This document shows, one piece after another, positions 24,911 to 35,232 of a DNA stretch of 64,000 bases. The stretch spans positions 124,001 to 188,000 of the forward strand of contig NZ_KB911461.1 in the NCBI RefSeq assembly GCF_000383475.1. The letters are read 5' to 3'. The notes beneath the pieces are model-generated. The model was given only the letters and a program-made list of their open reading frames with translations, was not told the origin of the DNA and searched no databases. A program made the position numbers and the translations under genes. The stretch comes from Microbacterium sp. 11MF. Lineage in GTDB: Bacteria > Actinomycetota > Actinomycetes > Actinomycetales > Microbacteriaceae. Position 1 is the first letter of the stretch; each line of letters starts with the position of its first letter.

Positions 24911-27261
24911 CAGAGCACGTCCTGTGGTACCGCCGACCCGCGGAGACCTGGAACGAGGCGCTGCCCCTCGGCAACGGTGCGCTGGGGGCGATGTGCTTCG
25001 GAGGTGCGACCGACGCCCTCCTGCGCCTGAACGACGAGACGCTCTGGTCGGGAAGCCCCGCGAGCGAGCTCGTCGCGCCCGTCGTCACGGCGGATGAGGC
25101 GCGCGACGCGCTCGCCGAGGCCCGCGCCGCCGTCGCCGACGGGCGTGAAGAGGATGCCGACCGTCACGTCCGCCGCCTGCAGCACCGCCACGCGCAGTCG
25201 TTCCTTCCGTTCGCCGACCTGCGCCTGCGCATCGACGGCGCGACCGCCGACCAGGTCGAGGACTACCGTCGCGAGCTCGACCTGGCGACGGCGACCCACG
25301 TCGCCGCCGGCACCCGCGCCGGCGCGGGGCTGAGCCACCGCACGTGGATCAGCGCCCCGCACGGCGTGCTCGTCCACGAGCTCGAGAGCGACGAGCCGAT
25401 CGACGTCCGCGTCGAGCTCGAGACGCAGCTGCGCGAACTCGGCCGCGTCGAGATCGACACCGCCACCACCCTGCTCGTGCAGGCACCCTCCGACGTGACG
25501 CCCCCGCACGACGAGGTCGACGAACCCGTCGTGTACGAGGACGACGCCGCCTCGGTGCGGGGAGCCCTGCACGCGCGCATCGTCACCGACGGCACTCCCG
25601 TGCGCGGCGGACGCGTGCTGCGCGCGACCCGGGTGACCGTCGTCCTCGCGACCGCGACGACCTTCACCGGTATGGGACGGATGCCGGCAGGCACCGAGCG
25701 TGCCGCGGCCCGCCGCGCGACCGAACGTGTCGACACCGCGATCGCCGCGGGTCTCGACCAGGTGCGGGCGGCGCAGCTCGCCGACCACGCGAGGTTGTAC
25801 GCCCGGGCCGAACTCGCGATCGGCGTCGCGGCGGACCCGGAGCGCGACACCGCCGAGCGCCTGCGCGACCTCGCCGGGGCCGACGGGGGCGGCGCGGTCG
25901 ACATCGGCCGCGACCCGGGGCTCGCCGCCCTCCTGTTCCACTACGGCCGGTACCTGCTGATCTCGTCCTCGCGACCCGGGGGACTGCCCGCGACCCTGCA
26001 GGGCATCTGGAACGAGGACCTCCGCCCCGACTGGAGCTCGAACTACACGACGAACATCAACGTCGAGATGAACTACTGGGGCGCCCACACCGCCAACCTC
26101 AGTGAGGCCGAGGAGCCGCTCCTCGGCCTCATCGAGGCGCTCGCCGACAGTGGCGCCGAGACGGCGCGACGGCTGTACGACGCCCCCGGCTGGGTCGCCC
26201 ACCACAACACGGATGCCTGGGGCTACACCCAACCCGTCGGTGACGGCGTGCACGACGCCGCCTGGGCGTTCTGGCCGATGGCGGGCTTCTGGCTCTGCCG
26301 GCACCTCGCCGAGCGCGACGCGTTCGGTGTCGCCGACGAGGCCGAGCGCCGCCGCGCGTTCCGTCTGCTGCGGGGGGCGACCGCCTTCGCCCTCGCCTGG
26401 ATGACGCGGGCCGAGTCGGGCGAGCGCGGCACCGCGCTGTCGACGTCGCCCGAGAACACCTTCCGCACCCGCGACGGTGGTTCGGCTGCCGTCGCCGAGT
26501 CCGCCACCCTCGACATCGTGCTGCTGCGCGCGCACCTCGACGAGTTCCTGCGCCTCGCGCACCACCTCGGCCACGAGGACGATCCGCTCGTCGCCCAGGC
26601 GCAGGACGCCCGTGCCGGACTCCCCGAGATCCCGATCGAGGACGGTTCGATCGCCGAGTGGCCCGGCGGCCGCGAGGCCGTCGACCCCCATCACCGGCAC
26701 CTGTCGCCGCTCGTGTTCGCCTACCCGGGGACCGAAGCCCTCACGCCCGAGCTCGGGGCCGCGGCATCCCGCTTCCTCGATCTCCGCGAGGACGAGTCCA
26801 CCGGATGGTCGCTCGCCTGGAAGATCGCCCTCCGCGCCCGGCTCGGGCAGCCGGATCGCGTCGCGGACCTGCTCGCGCTCGTGTTCCGCGACATGTCGAT
26901 CGACCGCGGCGACCAGTCCGGCGGCCTCTACGACAATCTCCTCGCGGCCCACCCGCCGTTCCAGATCGACGGCAACCTCGGGTACGTCGCCGGCCTCGCG
27001 GAGTGCCTCGTCCACTCGCACGGTGACGCGATCACGCTGCTGCCGTCGTGGCCGGCGCCGCTCGGAGCCGGTTCCGTGCGCGGTCTCGTGGCCCGTCCCG
27101 GTGTCGAGATCGACCTCGCGTGGGATGACACCGGTGCGGTGACCTCCGCCCGCGCGCGTGCGCGCGTCGCTTCGGCGCACGGCGAGCACACGTTCCGAGC
27201 GGGCGAGCGCGAGATCGAGGCGACGCTCGACGACGCGTGGAGCGTCCTCATCGGCGAGTGA
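24907..27261 (+). CDS. GH95 alpha-L-fucosidase
   Basis: Glycoside hydrolase family 95 enzyme of 784 residues, an inverting 1,2-alpha-L-fucosidase (a few members act on alpha-L-galactosides). The N-terminal beta domain contains WYRRPAETWNEALPLGNGALG and DETLWSGSP. In the (alpha/alpha)6 barrel are NYTTNINVEMNYWGA (the Asn pair that activates water), HHNTDAWG, STSPENTF (likely acid Glu) and QIDGNLGYVAG (likely Asp). There is no signal peptide, so it should act inside the cell on imported oligosaccharides. ATG overlap with the aldo/keto reductase suggests one operon for fucose release and oxidation. Confidence 0.94.
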   Translation: MTEHVLWYRRPAETWNEALPLGNGALGAMCFGGATDALLRLNDETLWSGSPASELVAPVVTADEARDALAEARAAVADGREEDADRHVRRLQHRHAQSFLPFADLRLRIDGATADQVEDYRRELDLATATHVAAGTRAGAGLSHRTWISAPHGVLVHELESDEPIDVRVELETQLRELGRVEIDTATTLLVQAPSDVTPPHDEVDEPVVYEDDAASVRGALHARIVTDGTPVRGGRVLRATRVTVVLATATTFTGMGRMPAGTERAAARRATERVDTAIAAGLDQVRAAQLADHARLYARAELAIGVAADPERDTAERLRDLAGADGGGAVDIGRDPGLAALLFHYGRYLLISSSRPGGLPATLQGIWNEDLRPDWSSNYTTNINVEMNYWGAHTANLSEAEEPLLGLIEALADSGAETARRLYDAPGWVAHHNTDAWGYTQPVGDGVHDAAWAFWPMAGFWLCRHLAERDAFGVADEAERRRAFRLLRGATAFALAWMTRAESGERGTALSTSPENTFRTRDGGSAAVAESATLDIVLLRAHLDEFLRLAHHLGHEDDPLVAQAQDARAGLPEIPIEDGSIAEWPGGREAVDPHHRHLSPLVFAYPGTEALTPELGAAASRFLDLREDESTGWSLAWKIALRARLGQPDRVADLLALVFRDMSIDRGDQSGGLYDNLLAAHPPFQIDGNLGYVAGLAECLVHSHGDAITLLPSWPAPLGAGSVRGLVARPGVEIDLAWDDTGAVTSARARARVASAHGEHTFRAGEREIEATLDDAWSVLIGE

Positions 27262-27319
27262 TCGGGTTCGCACAGCGCGTGTCGGGAATGCGCGCCCGGC
27301 GCATGCGTTCTCCCGGCGT

Positions 27320-27955
27320 ATGACACACGTAGGAATCATCGGAGCAGGTCACATCGGTTCGGCTGTCGCGCGCGGTCTCGTCGCGCAGGGGCACCAGGTC
27401 GCGATCAGCAACTCGCGCGGTCCCGAGACGCTCAGCGATCTCGTCGCCGAACTCGGTGAGAACGCTCAGGCCCTGACCGCGAAGGATGCCGCAGCCTTCG
27501 GCGAGTGGGTCGTCGTCACGATCCCCCTGAAGGCCATCGACGGACTCCCCGTCGACGAGCTCGCCGGCAAGTTCGTCGTCGACACGAACAACTACTACTG
27601 GGAGCGCGACGGTCACATCGCCGAGCTCGACGAGAAGAAGACCACCACGTCGCGCATGCTGCAGGAGCGCCTGCAGCAGTCGACCGTCGTGAAGGGCTTC
27701 AACCACATCCCCGCCGCCGACATCCTCACCGACGGCGCCCCCGCCGGCACTCCCGGCCGCCGCGCGCTGGCGACCTCGAGCGACTCCGCCGACGCCGTCA
27801 CCTTCATCACGAAGATCTACGACGACTTCGGCTTCGACACCGTCAACGTCGGCGGCCTCGACGAGAGCTGGCGCGTCGAGCGCGACCAGCCGGCCTACGT
27901 CGTGCGCCAGACCGCCGACGAGCTGCGCGAGAACCTCGCCCGCGCGGAGCGCTGA
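27320..27955 (+). CDS. F420-type NADPH oxidoreductase (NAD-binding, 211 aa)
   Basis: Protein of the NADP-oxidoreductase/coenzyme-F420-dependent family (pfam03807 type), comprising mainly an N-terminal Rossmann domain. The dinucleotide motif is GIIGAGHIGSAVARGL, followed by SNSRGPETL, typical for NADP binding (Ser/Arg after the second strand). A central VVVTIPLKAI and DTNNYYWERDG match family members that act without F420. A candidate start is ATG at 27320; no clear ribosome site is seen, and in-frame ATG codons lie upstream. It probably reduces or oxidises a small redox partner; the partner is unknown. Confidence 0.86.
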   Translation: MTHVGIIGAGHIGSAVARGLVAQGHQVAISNSRGPETLSDLVAELGENAQALTAKDAAAFGEWVVVTIPLKAIDGLPVDELAGKFVVDTNNYYWERDGHIAELDEKKTTTSRMLQERLQQSTVVKGFNHIPAADILTDGAPAGTPGRRALATSSDSADAVTFITKIYDDFGFDTVNVGGLDESWRVERDQPAYVVRQTADELRENLARAER

Positions 27956-27969
27956 GCCCCGGCGTCCCT

Positions 27970-28032
27970 CGTCGACCCGACGCGACCTGCGTCCATTCGC
28001 GGTGAATGGATGCCGGATGCGTCGGGTCGACG
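27970..28032. terminator. Nested palindrome between convergent genes
   Basis: CGTCGACCCGACGC (27970-27983) pairs perfectly with GCGTCGGGTCGACG (28019-28032), and inside it TCCATTC (27992-27998) pairs with GAATGGA (28004-28010) around the loop gcggt. The 14-bp outer arm is much longer than a terminator needs. It sits between two convergent genes, so bidirectional termination is the simplest reading; a protein site or cruciform is possible. Confidence 0.6.
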
Positions 28033-28053
28033 CGTTCGCGGGAGCTGCCGCGG

Positions 28054-29460
28054 TCAGCGCAGGTGCGCCGGCCGCGGCAGCTTCACGAAGAGCATGAGTA
28101 CGAGGCCCACGACCAGCACGATCGCGATGCCGAGGATGCCCCAGTAGGTCGCACCGAAGACGGCGATGAACAGCGTCCACATGCCCGGAGCCAAGAAGCT
28201 GACGACGCGTCCGGTCGTGGCGTAGAGGCCGAACACCTCGCCCTGCATGTGCTCCGGCGTGACGCGGGCGAGGAGTGAGCGCGTCGACGCCTGTGCAGGG
28301 CCGACGAAGGCGCAGAGCGCGAGCCCGAGGATCCAGAACGGGAGCTTGCCCGCGTCGTGCAGCAGGAACACTCCCAGCGCCGAGACGACGAGCCCCACGA
28401 GCGACGTGAGGATGATCGCGCGGGCGCCGTACCGATCGTCGAGGCGGCCGGCGAGGACCGTCGAGATGCCAGCCACGAGGTTGGCGGCGATGCCGAAGAG
28501 GATGACTTCGTTCGGCGAGAACCCGAATGCCACGGCCGCGAGCACACCGCCGAAGGCGAAGACGCCGCCGAGGCCGTCACGGTAGACGGCGCTCGCGAGC
28601 AGGAACCACGCCGTCGGTCGGTGCGAGCGGAACAGGTCGCGGATCGAGCGGAAGAACGCCCGGAACCAGGCGGCGAATCCGAGCGGCGGCTCACCCGGGG
28701 GAGCCGGCGGCTCGGGGACGTTCCGGAAGAGCGGGATCGCGAAGACGATCGTCCATACCGCGCAGCCGACGGCGATCAGGCGGTAGGCGAGGCCGCCCGA
28801 CGTGTCGAGGCCGAACCACTCGACGGCGTTCAGGACGACGACCGCGACGAGGGCCAGGATGCCGCCGATGTAACCGAGTCCCCAGCCGAGGCCCGACACC
28901 TTGCCGACGGTGCGCGGCGTCGAGACGCTCACGAGCAGGGCGTTGTAGTTGACGCCGGCGATCTCGGACGCGACGGCACCGAGCGACACGAGGATCGCGC
29001 CGAGCCAGAAGTACGACGGGTCGGCGAAGACGAAGAACAGGCTGAACTGCAGCAGTGCGAGGAGGGCCGTCGCGATGAGCAGCCACCGCTTCTTGCGGCC
29101 CTTGCGGTCGGCGACCTGTCCGAGGATCGGCGCGAGCAGCAGGATCGCCAGTCCCGCGATCGTCGACACGAGTCCGTAGCCGGTCGACAGGTCCGCCAGA
29201 GCAGACTCCTTGATCGGGTCGTCGTCGGCGAGGCGGGCGACGTTCTCGGGCAGGAACGTGTCGGACACGAGGTACAGCGACACGAAGACGAAGGTCAGGA
29301 TGACCGAATTGAAGGGCTGCGTGGCCCAGTCCCACATCGCCCAGGACGCGACGTTCCTGCCAGGGACGGGACGCTCCTCGAGGTCCTGGAACATCACGGG
29401 GAGGGCGCCGCTGTCGGCGGTGGCGGGGATCTCGGGCGTCCCGCCGGTGGAACGCGTCAT
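28054..29460 (-). CDS. UMF1/Atg22-type MFS permease
   Basis: Major facilitator protein of 468 residues of the UMF1 (vacuole effluxer Atg22-like) family, with 12 predicted helices. The N-terminal WAMWDWATQPFNSVILTFVF is the family signature (the W-D-W-A-x-x-P/S-F/Y-N segment), and GQVADRKGRKKRW is the helix 2-3 loop. A cytoplasmic insert between helices 6 and 7 is Pro-rich (VPEPPAPPGEPP). The substrate is unknown; yeast Atg22 exports amino acids from the vacuole, and bacterial roles are not settled. The ATG at 29460 lies 7 bases after TAGGGT, so the message is probably leaderless. Confidence 0.9.
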   Translation of the reverse strand: MTRSTGGTPEIPATADSGALPVMFQDLEERPVPGRNVASWAMWDWATQPFNSVILTFVFVSLYLVSDTFLPENVARLADDDPIKESALADLSTGYGLVSTIAGLAILLLAPILGQVADRKGRKKRWLLIATALLALLQFSLFFVFADPSYFWLGAILVSLGAVASEIAGVNYNALLVSVSTPRTVGKVSGLGWGLGYIGGILALVAVVVLNAVEWFGLDTSGGLAYRLIAVGCAVWTIVFAIPLFRNVPEPPAPPGEPPLGFAAWFRAFFRSIRDLFRSHRPTAWFLLASAVYRDGLGGVFAFGGVLAAVAFGFSPNEVILFGIAANLVAGISTVLAGRLDDRYGARAIILTSLVGLVVSALGVFLLHDAGKLPFWILGLALCAFVGPAQASTRSLLARVTPEHMQGEVFGLYATTGRVVSFLAPGMWTLFIAVFGATYWGILGIAIVLVVGLVLMLFVKLPRPAHLR

Positions 29461-29507
29461 GAGCCGCACCCTACCGCGCGTTCACGGCGCGCCGGTGACG
29501 TGGCGCG

Positions 29508-30059
29508 TCAGGCTTCCCGCGGGGGATCCCAGACCACGGGTGTGACGGTGCCGTCGCGCCAGTCGCGGCGGAGGACGCTGTAGGCGACGGATGCCAGCAG
29601 TCGCCCGTCATCGGTCGGCCACCCCTCGCGGTAATAGGCCTCCTGCACCCAGCCGCAGCGGACGAACACCCGCCGCATCGCGATGTTGTCCTCCCGTGTC
29701 TGCCCTTCGAACCTGTTGACCTCGGGCATCGTCGTGAAGACGTGGTCGGTCGCCACGCGCAGGACGTCCACCGCGAGCCCGCGGCCGCGGTGCGCGGCAT
29801 CCAGCCGCAGATCGAACAGGGGAGCGTCGTCGCTGAGGTCCTCGAGCCGGAAGAACCCGATCCGGCCGTCCGTGTCCGAGTCGATCCAGAACGAGGCGTG
29901 ATCCTCGTCGGCGTACGCGCCGTCGTCGATCGCCTCTGCGATCTGCGCCGCCGTGGGATCGGTCCGCACGTGGAACGGGAACGACTGCGACGTCATGAAC
30001 GAGATCAACGCCTCGCGGTCGGCGCCGGTGGGATCGAGGGGCGTCAGGCGGATCGGCAT
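29508..30059 (-). CDS. GNAT-family acetyltransferase
   Basis: N-acetyltransferase of 183 residues of the RimJ/RimL-like branch. The acetyl-CoA loop is visible as AHRGRGLAVDVLRVATDHVF (R-G-x-G-L), followed by VNRFEGQTREDNIAMRRVFVRCGW, where the N-x-A-x-R-x-x-x-x-x-G/C-W pattern marks strand 6 and the final helix. It is a cytoplasmic enzyme that could modify a small amine or a protein N-terminus. The ATG at 30059 lies 6 bases after TAGCGT. It is divergent from the dnaK operon and outside its HAIR sites. Confidence 0.88.
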   Translation of the reverse strand: MPIRLTPLDPTGADREALISFMTSQSFPFHVRTDPTAAQIAEAIDDGAYADEDHASFWIDSDTDGRIGFFRLEDLSDDAPLFDLRLDAAHRGRGLAVDVLRVATDHVFTTMPEVNRFEGQTREDNIAMRRVFVRCGWVQEAYYREGWPTDDGRLLASVAYSVLRRDWRDGTVTPVVWDPPREA

Positions 30060-30102
30060 CCGTCCACGCTAACGGCGATCGCGATCACGCCGAGCCTGCA
30101 AA

Positions 30103-30123
30103 CTTGATATGTATCGGCTCAAG
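30103..30123. promoter_or_regulatory. HAIR element 1 (HspR site) upstream of dnaK
   Basis: CTTGATA-N7-GCTCAAG matches the HspR-associated inverted repeat consensus CTTGAGT-N7-ACTCAAG at 11 of 14 arm positions. It lies just upstream of the dnaK -35. Confidence 0.85.
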
Positions 30124-30128
30124 TTGGT

Positions 30129-32100
<1,972 letters not shown>

Positions 32101-32102
32101 GC

Positions 32103-32693
32103 ATGGCGGACAAGGACTTCGAGAAGCCGGACGAGGGCGACGACGTCGCCGCGACCCCGGCCGAGGAGTCGGTGGAGCCCGCCGGGGATGCCGACACGGA
32201 GCCGGCCGCGCTCACGGTCGACGACATCCTCGGCGCGGCCCAGTCCGACGAGGCTGCTGTCGCGGATGCACCGGAGGAGGAGCACGACCTGCTCCTCGAC
32301 CTGAAGCGCGTGCAGGCGGAGTACGCCAACTACCGTCGCCGCACCGAGGAGCAGCGCGAGGTGGAGCTCGCGCGCGCCAAGGGCGCCGTCGCGAAGGGGA
32401 TGCTCCCCGTGCTCGACGACCTCGACCGCGCTGAGAAGCACGGCGACCTCGCCGAGGGCAGCGCGCTGGCGGCGATCGCCGAGAAGATGCGGGCCGTCGT
32501 GGCCCGCCTGGGAGTGGAGCGTTACGGCGCTGCGGGCGACGCGTTCGACCCGCAGCAGCACGAGGCGATCTTCCAGGCGCCCACGCCCGGCACGACCGAG
32601 CCGACGATCCTCGAGGTCGTCGAGATCGGTTACCGCCTCGGTGACCTCGAGCTGCGTCCGGCGAAGGTCGTGGTCGCGGTTCCGGCTGAGTAA
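32103..32693 (+). CDS. grpE: Nucleotide exchange factor GrpE
   Basis: GrpE of 196 residues, the ADP/ATP exchange factor of DnaK. An acidic disordered N-terminus (residues 1-55) is followed by the long coiled-coil helix (LLLDLKRVQAEYANYRRRTEEQREVELARAKG) and the C-terminal beta-wing with GVERYGAAGDAFDPQQHEAIFQ and VVEIGYRLGDLELRPAKVVVA, which match the family signature. The ATG follows the dnaK TAA by two bases, so the two are co-translated. Length and order are normal for actinobacteria. Confidence 0.97.
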   Translation: MADKDFEKPDEGDDVAATPAEESVEPAGDADTEPAALTVDDILGAAQSDEAAVADAPEEEHDLLLDLKRVQAEYANYRRRTEEQREVELARAKGAVAKGMLPVLDDLDRAEKHGDLAEGSALAAIAEKMRAVVARLGVERYGAAGDAFDPQQHEAIFQAPTPGTTEPTILEVVEIGYRLGDLELRPAKVVVAVPAE

Positions 32694-32702
32694 GGGGCGC
32701 TG

Positions 32703-33686
32703 ATGGCCAGTCAGGATTGGTTCGACAAGGACTTCTACAAGGTGCTCGGGGTGTCCAAGGACGTCTCCGACGCCGACCTGAAGAAGACGTACCGCAAGCT
32801 GGCTCGCACCTACCACCCCGACTCGAACGCGGGGGACCCCGCGGCCGAGGCGAAGTTCAAAGAGGTCAGCGAGGCGTACTCGGTGCTCAGCGACAAGGAG
32901 CAGCGCGCCGAGTACGACCAGCTGCGCGCCATGGGGTCGGGGAGCGCCCGCTTCCAGCCCGGGGCGAGCGGCGGGTTCGAAGACGTGTTCAGCCGGTTCC
33001 AGCCGGGTAGCGCGGGCGGCCAGCAGGCCGACTTCGATGACCTCTTCGCGATGTTCGGGCAGCAGAGCGGCGGACGGTTCGGTTCCGGTCGCTTCGGGCA
33101 GCCGAGCGGCGGATTCCGCGGCTTCGGCGGCCCGCAGCGCGGGGCCGACGTCACCGCCCGCACGACGCTCGACTTCACGACGGCCGTGAAGGGTGACACC
33201 ATCACGCTCCAGGGCGACGACGGCAAGCCCATCAAGGTGAAGATCCCCGCAGGGGTCTCGGACGGGCAGAAGATCAAGCTGCGCGGTCGCGGCCGGCCCT
33301 CGCCGGACGGCGGCGAGGCGGGTGACATCGTCCTCACGGTCGGTGTGCGCCCACATCCCGTTTTCACGCGCGAGGGGCTGAACCTCCGCATCCATGTTCC
33401 CGTCACGTTCACCGAGGCGGCGCTGGGTGCGACCATCGAGGTCCCGACGCTCGGCGGCGACAGCGTCAAGCTGCGCGTCGCGCCGGGGACCCCGTCCGGG
33501 CGCGTGCTGCGCGTGAAGGGCCGCGGGGTGCAGACGGCGAAGGGCACCGGCGACCTGCTCGCCGAGGTCCAGGTCGCCGTCCCGACCCACCTCGACGGAC
33601 CCGCGCGCGAAGCGCTGGAACGCTTCCACGAGTTGGAGCCCAAGGAGAACCCGCGCGCCGATCTGATGGCCAAGGCGCGCGAGTGA
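32703..33686 (+). CDS. dnaJ: DnaJ/CbpA-type co-chaperone without zinc finger
   Basis: Hsp40 co-chaperone of 327 residues that delivers substrates to DnaK and stimulates its ATPase. The J domain (residues about 8-72) carries His-Pro-Asp at 38-40 in ARTYHPDSN. A Gly/Phe-rich region (residues about 80-145) contains GGFEDVFSRFQPG and FGGPQRG. Two C-terminal substrate-binding domains follow (residues about 150-327), starting DVTARTTLDFTTAVKGDTI. The four CxxCxGxG zinc repeats of classical DnaJ are absent, making this the type II/CbpA form. It lies 9 bases after grpE. The protein is complete, so the missing zinc domain reflects subtype, not decay. Confidence 0.95.
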   Translation: MASQDWFDKDFYKVLGVSKDVSDADLKKTYRKLARTYHPDSNAGDPAAEAKFKEVSEAYSVLSDKEQRAEYDQLRAMGSGSARFQPGASGGFEDVFSRFQPGSAGGQQADFDDLFAMFGQQSGGRFGSGRFGQPSGGFRGFGGPQRGADVTARTTLDFTTAVKGDTITLQGDDGKPIKVKIPAGVSDGQKIKLRGRGRPSPDGGEAGDIVLTVGVRPHPVFTREGLNLRIHVPVTFTEAALGATIEVPTLGGDSVKLRVAPGTPSGRVLRVKGRGVQTAKGTGDLLAEVQVAVPTHLDGPAREALERFHELEPKENPRADLMAKARE

Positions 33687-33696
33687 GGTGAGACGC

Positions 33697-34131
33697 ATGG
33701 CGAACGAGCAGGTCGACGAAGACGCCCCGATCCTGGCGATCGCGGTGGCCGCTGAGCTCGCCGGCATGCACCCGCAGACGCTGCGTCAGTACGACCGGCT
33801 GGGACTCGTGGTACCGGCGCGCACCCGTGGCGGGTCGCGCCGGTACTCCCTCCGTCACGTCGCGCAGCTGCGCGAAGTGGCGCAGATGTCGGCTGACGGC
33901 GTGAGCCTCCCGGCCATCTCGCGCATCATCGAGCTCGAGAACCAGGTGCGGATGCTGCGCCGCGAGGTCTCGGGACTGCAGGGTCGCCTGCGCGACGAGG
34001 TCGCCGCACGCCGCGGTGCCCGCGTGTTCGCCGCCGGCGCGACCGGCTCGGTCGTGACGCTCCGCCAGGGCACGCGCGTGCGCCGCGCGACCGACGTCGT
34101 CCTGTACCGCCCCCACCCCCCGACCGACTGA
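33697..34131 (+). CDS. hspR: Heat-shock repressor HspR (MerR family)
   Basis: MerR-type regulator of 144 residues that with DnaK as co-repressor binds HAIR sites. The helix-turn-helix is VAAELAGMHPQTLRQYDRLGLV with the wing TRGGSRRYSLRHVAQLREVAQM. A coiled coil follows (IIELENQVRMLRREVSGLQGRLRDEV), then a short basic C-terminal tail. The ATG at 33697 is taken over an in-frame GTG three codons earlier. It is the last gene of the operon whose promoter carries two HAIR sites, and a third site precedes clpB at 41419, so a closed negative loop covering both units is expected. Confidence 0.95.
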   Translation: MANEQVDEDAPILAIAVAAELAGMHPQTLRQYDRLGLVVPARTRGGSRRYSLRHVAQLREVAQMSADGVSLPAISRIIELENQVRMLRREVSGLQGRLRDEVAARRGARVFAAGATGSVVTLRQGTRVRRATDVVLYRPHPPTD

Positions 34132-34162
34132 CGCGCCGGCGCCGGCGTCGGGTCGTCGAAAG

Positions 34163-34207
34163 GTCGCAGATGGTCGCCCGGCGACATCGAAAGCGGCCAT
34201 CTGCGAC
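34163..34207. repeat. Palindromic repeat, left copy, flanking the DUF559-type gene
   Basis: GTCGCAGATGG (34163-34173) pairs with CCATCTGCGAC (34197-34207), an 11-bp perfect inverted repeat with a small inner TCGC/GCGA hairpin. The adjoining bases CCATCTGCGACGTCTCG recur in inverted orientation at the other side of the gene (35191-35211). It lies between hspR and the nuclease-like gene, in the 174-base gap, which otherwise holds only C/G-rich sequence. Confidence 0.7.
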
Positions 34208-34305
34208 GTCTCGAGGCGTCTGCACGGGGCGCGCCGCCCGTGGGGCTTTCCACAGGGGGGGCGGATTCGGGGTGGGGCCGGTGGTGAGGGGTGGATCGTG
34301 GGCGG

Positions 34306-35232
34306 ATGCCGAGCGTCCTTCCCCCGGAGCTGCCGGACCGCTTCCTGGTCGGGTGGGCGATCGACGCGGGTGTGACACGCCGTCGCTTGCGGCATCCATC
34401 ACTCGCGGCGCCGTTCTACGGCATCCGCTCGCGCGAAGCGGCGGACGACGTCAGAGCACTCGCCCTCAGCTACCTGCCCAAGCTGCGGTCCGGCGAGCAC
34501 TTCTCCCATGCGACGGCCCTCGTGCTCGCCGGCGGCTGGGCTCCTGATCGGCTCCGACTCGCCCTCGATGTGACCGCGATCCCACCGACCGTGCGGGCTC
34601 GCGGCGCGGGAGTGCGCGGGCACCGTTCGCAGACGGCGCACGTCCGATTCGTGGACGGGATGCCGGTGGTGGACCCGGCCGCTGCGTGGTGCCAGGCGGC
34701 ATCCCTTCTCAGCGATCGAGAGCTCGTCGTGGCGGCGGACGCGCTCCTCCGTCGCCACAACCCTGTGCTCACCGTCGGGGCTCTGGAGGCTGAGGTCGCT
34801 GATCGGGACGGGTCACGCGACGTGCGTCGACTGCGACGTGCGCTTGAGCTCGCGGAGCCAGGCACGGATTCCGTCGCGGAGACGCTCCTTCGACTGGACG
34901 CGCGAGACGCAGGGCTCCCGCCGTTCCAGGTGAACGCCGAGATCAGGGATGCACGCGGGCGGTTCCTGGCCTACGGTGACCTGGTCCACGCGCCGACGAA
35001 AGTCCTGCTCGAATACGACGGGCAGCAGCACCGCCTCGATGACCGCCAGTACTCGCGCGATGTCGATCGCCTCGACGACCTCGCCACCGCAGGGTGGCGC
35101 GTGATCCGGGTGAACCGCTCGCACCGTGGTGCCGCGCGTCGCGGCATCCTGGAACGCGTTCGAACCACCCTGATCGAGCGAGGCTGGCGCGCCGAGACGT
35201 CGCAGATGGTCGCTGAGCGGCAGCGAAAGTGA
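34306..35232 (+). CDS. DUF559-type nuclease-like protein, 308 aa
   Basis: An uncharacterised protein of 308 residues. The N-terminal two thirds is a predicted helical DNA-binding-like domain, with segments such as GVTRRRLRHPSLAAPFYGI. The last 90 residues carry a DUF559/Vsr-like restriction-endonuclease fold: YGDLVHAPTKVLLEYDGQQH (candidate catalytic Asp and Glu), then QYSRDVDRLDDLATAGWRVIRVNRSH. Proteins of this class are frequent in actinobacteria and have no proven role. The ATG at 34306 has no clear ribosome site. Its 3' end lies inside the right-hand palindromic repeat and a matching inverted repeat lies upstream, so it may be a small mobile unit. Confidence 0.82.
   Translation: MPSVLPPELPDRFLVGWAIDAGVTRRRLRHPSLAAPFYGIRSREAADDVRALALSYLPKLRSGEHFSHATALVLAGGWAPDRLRLALDVTAIPPTVRARGAGVRGHRSQTAHVRFVDGMPVVDPAAAWCQAASLLSDRELVVAADALLRRHNPVLTVGALEAEVADRDGSRDVRRLRRALELAEPGTDSVAETLLRLDARDAGLPPFQVNAEIRDARGRFLAYGDLVHAPTKVLLEYDGQQHRLDDRQYSRDVDRLDDLATAGWRVIRVNRSHRGAARRGILERVRTTLIERGWRAETSQMVAERQRK

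Noticed and set aside
24682..27339. 885-codon minus-strand frame opposite the GH95 gene
   Set aside because: Same artefact: no motifs, unnatural composition, and the plus-strand product matches GH95 end to end.
32703..33686. DnaJ as a truncated or degraded gene
   Set aside because: It lacks the zinc domain but has intact J, G/F and both C-terminal domains in a single frame, which matches the normal CbpA-like subtype.
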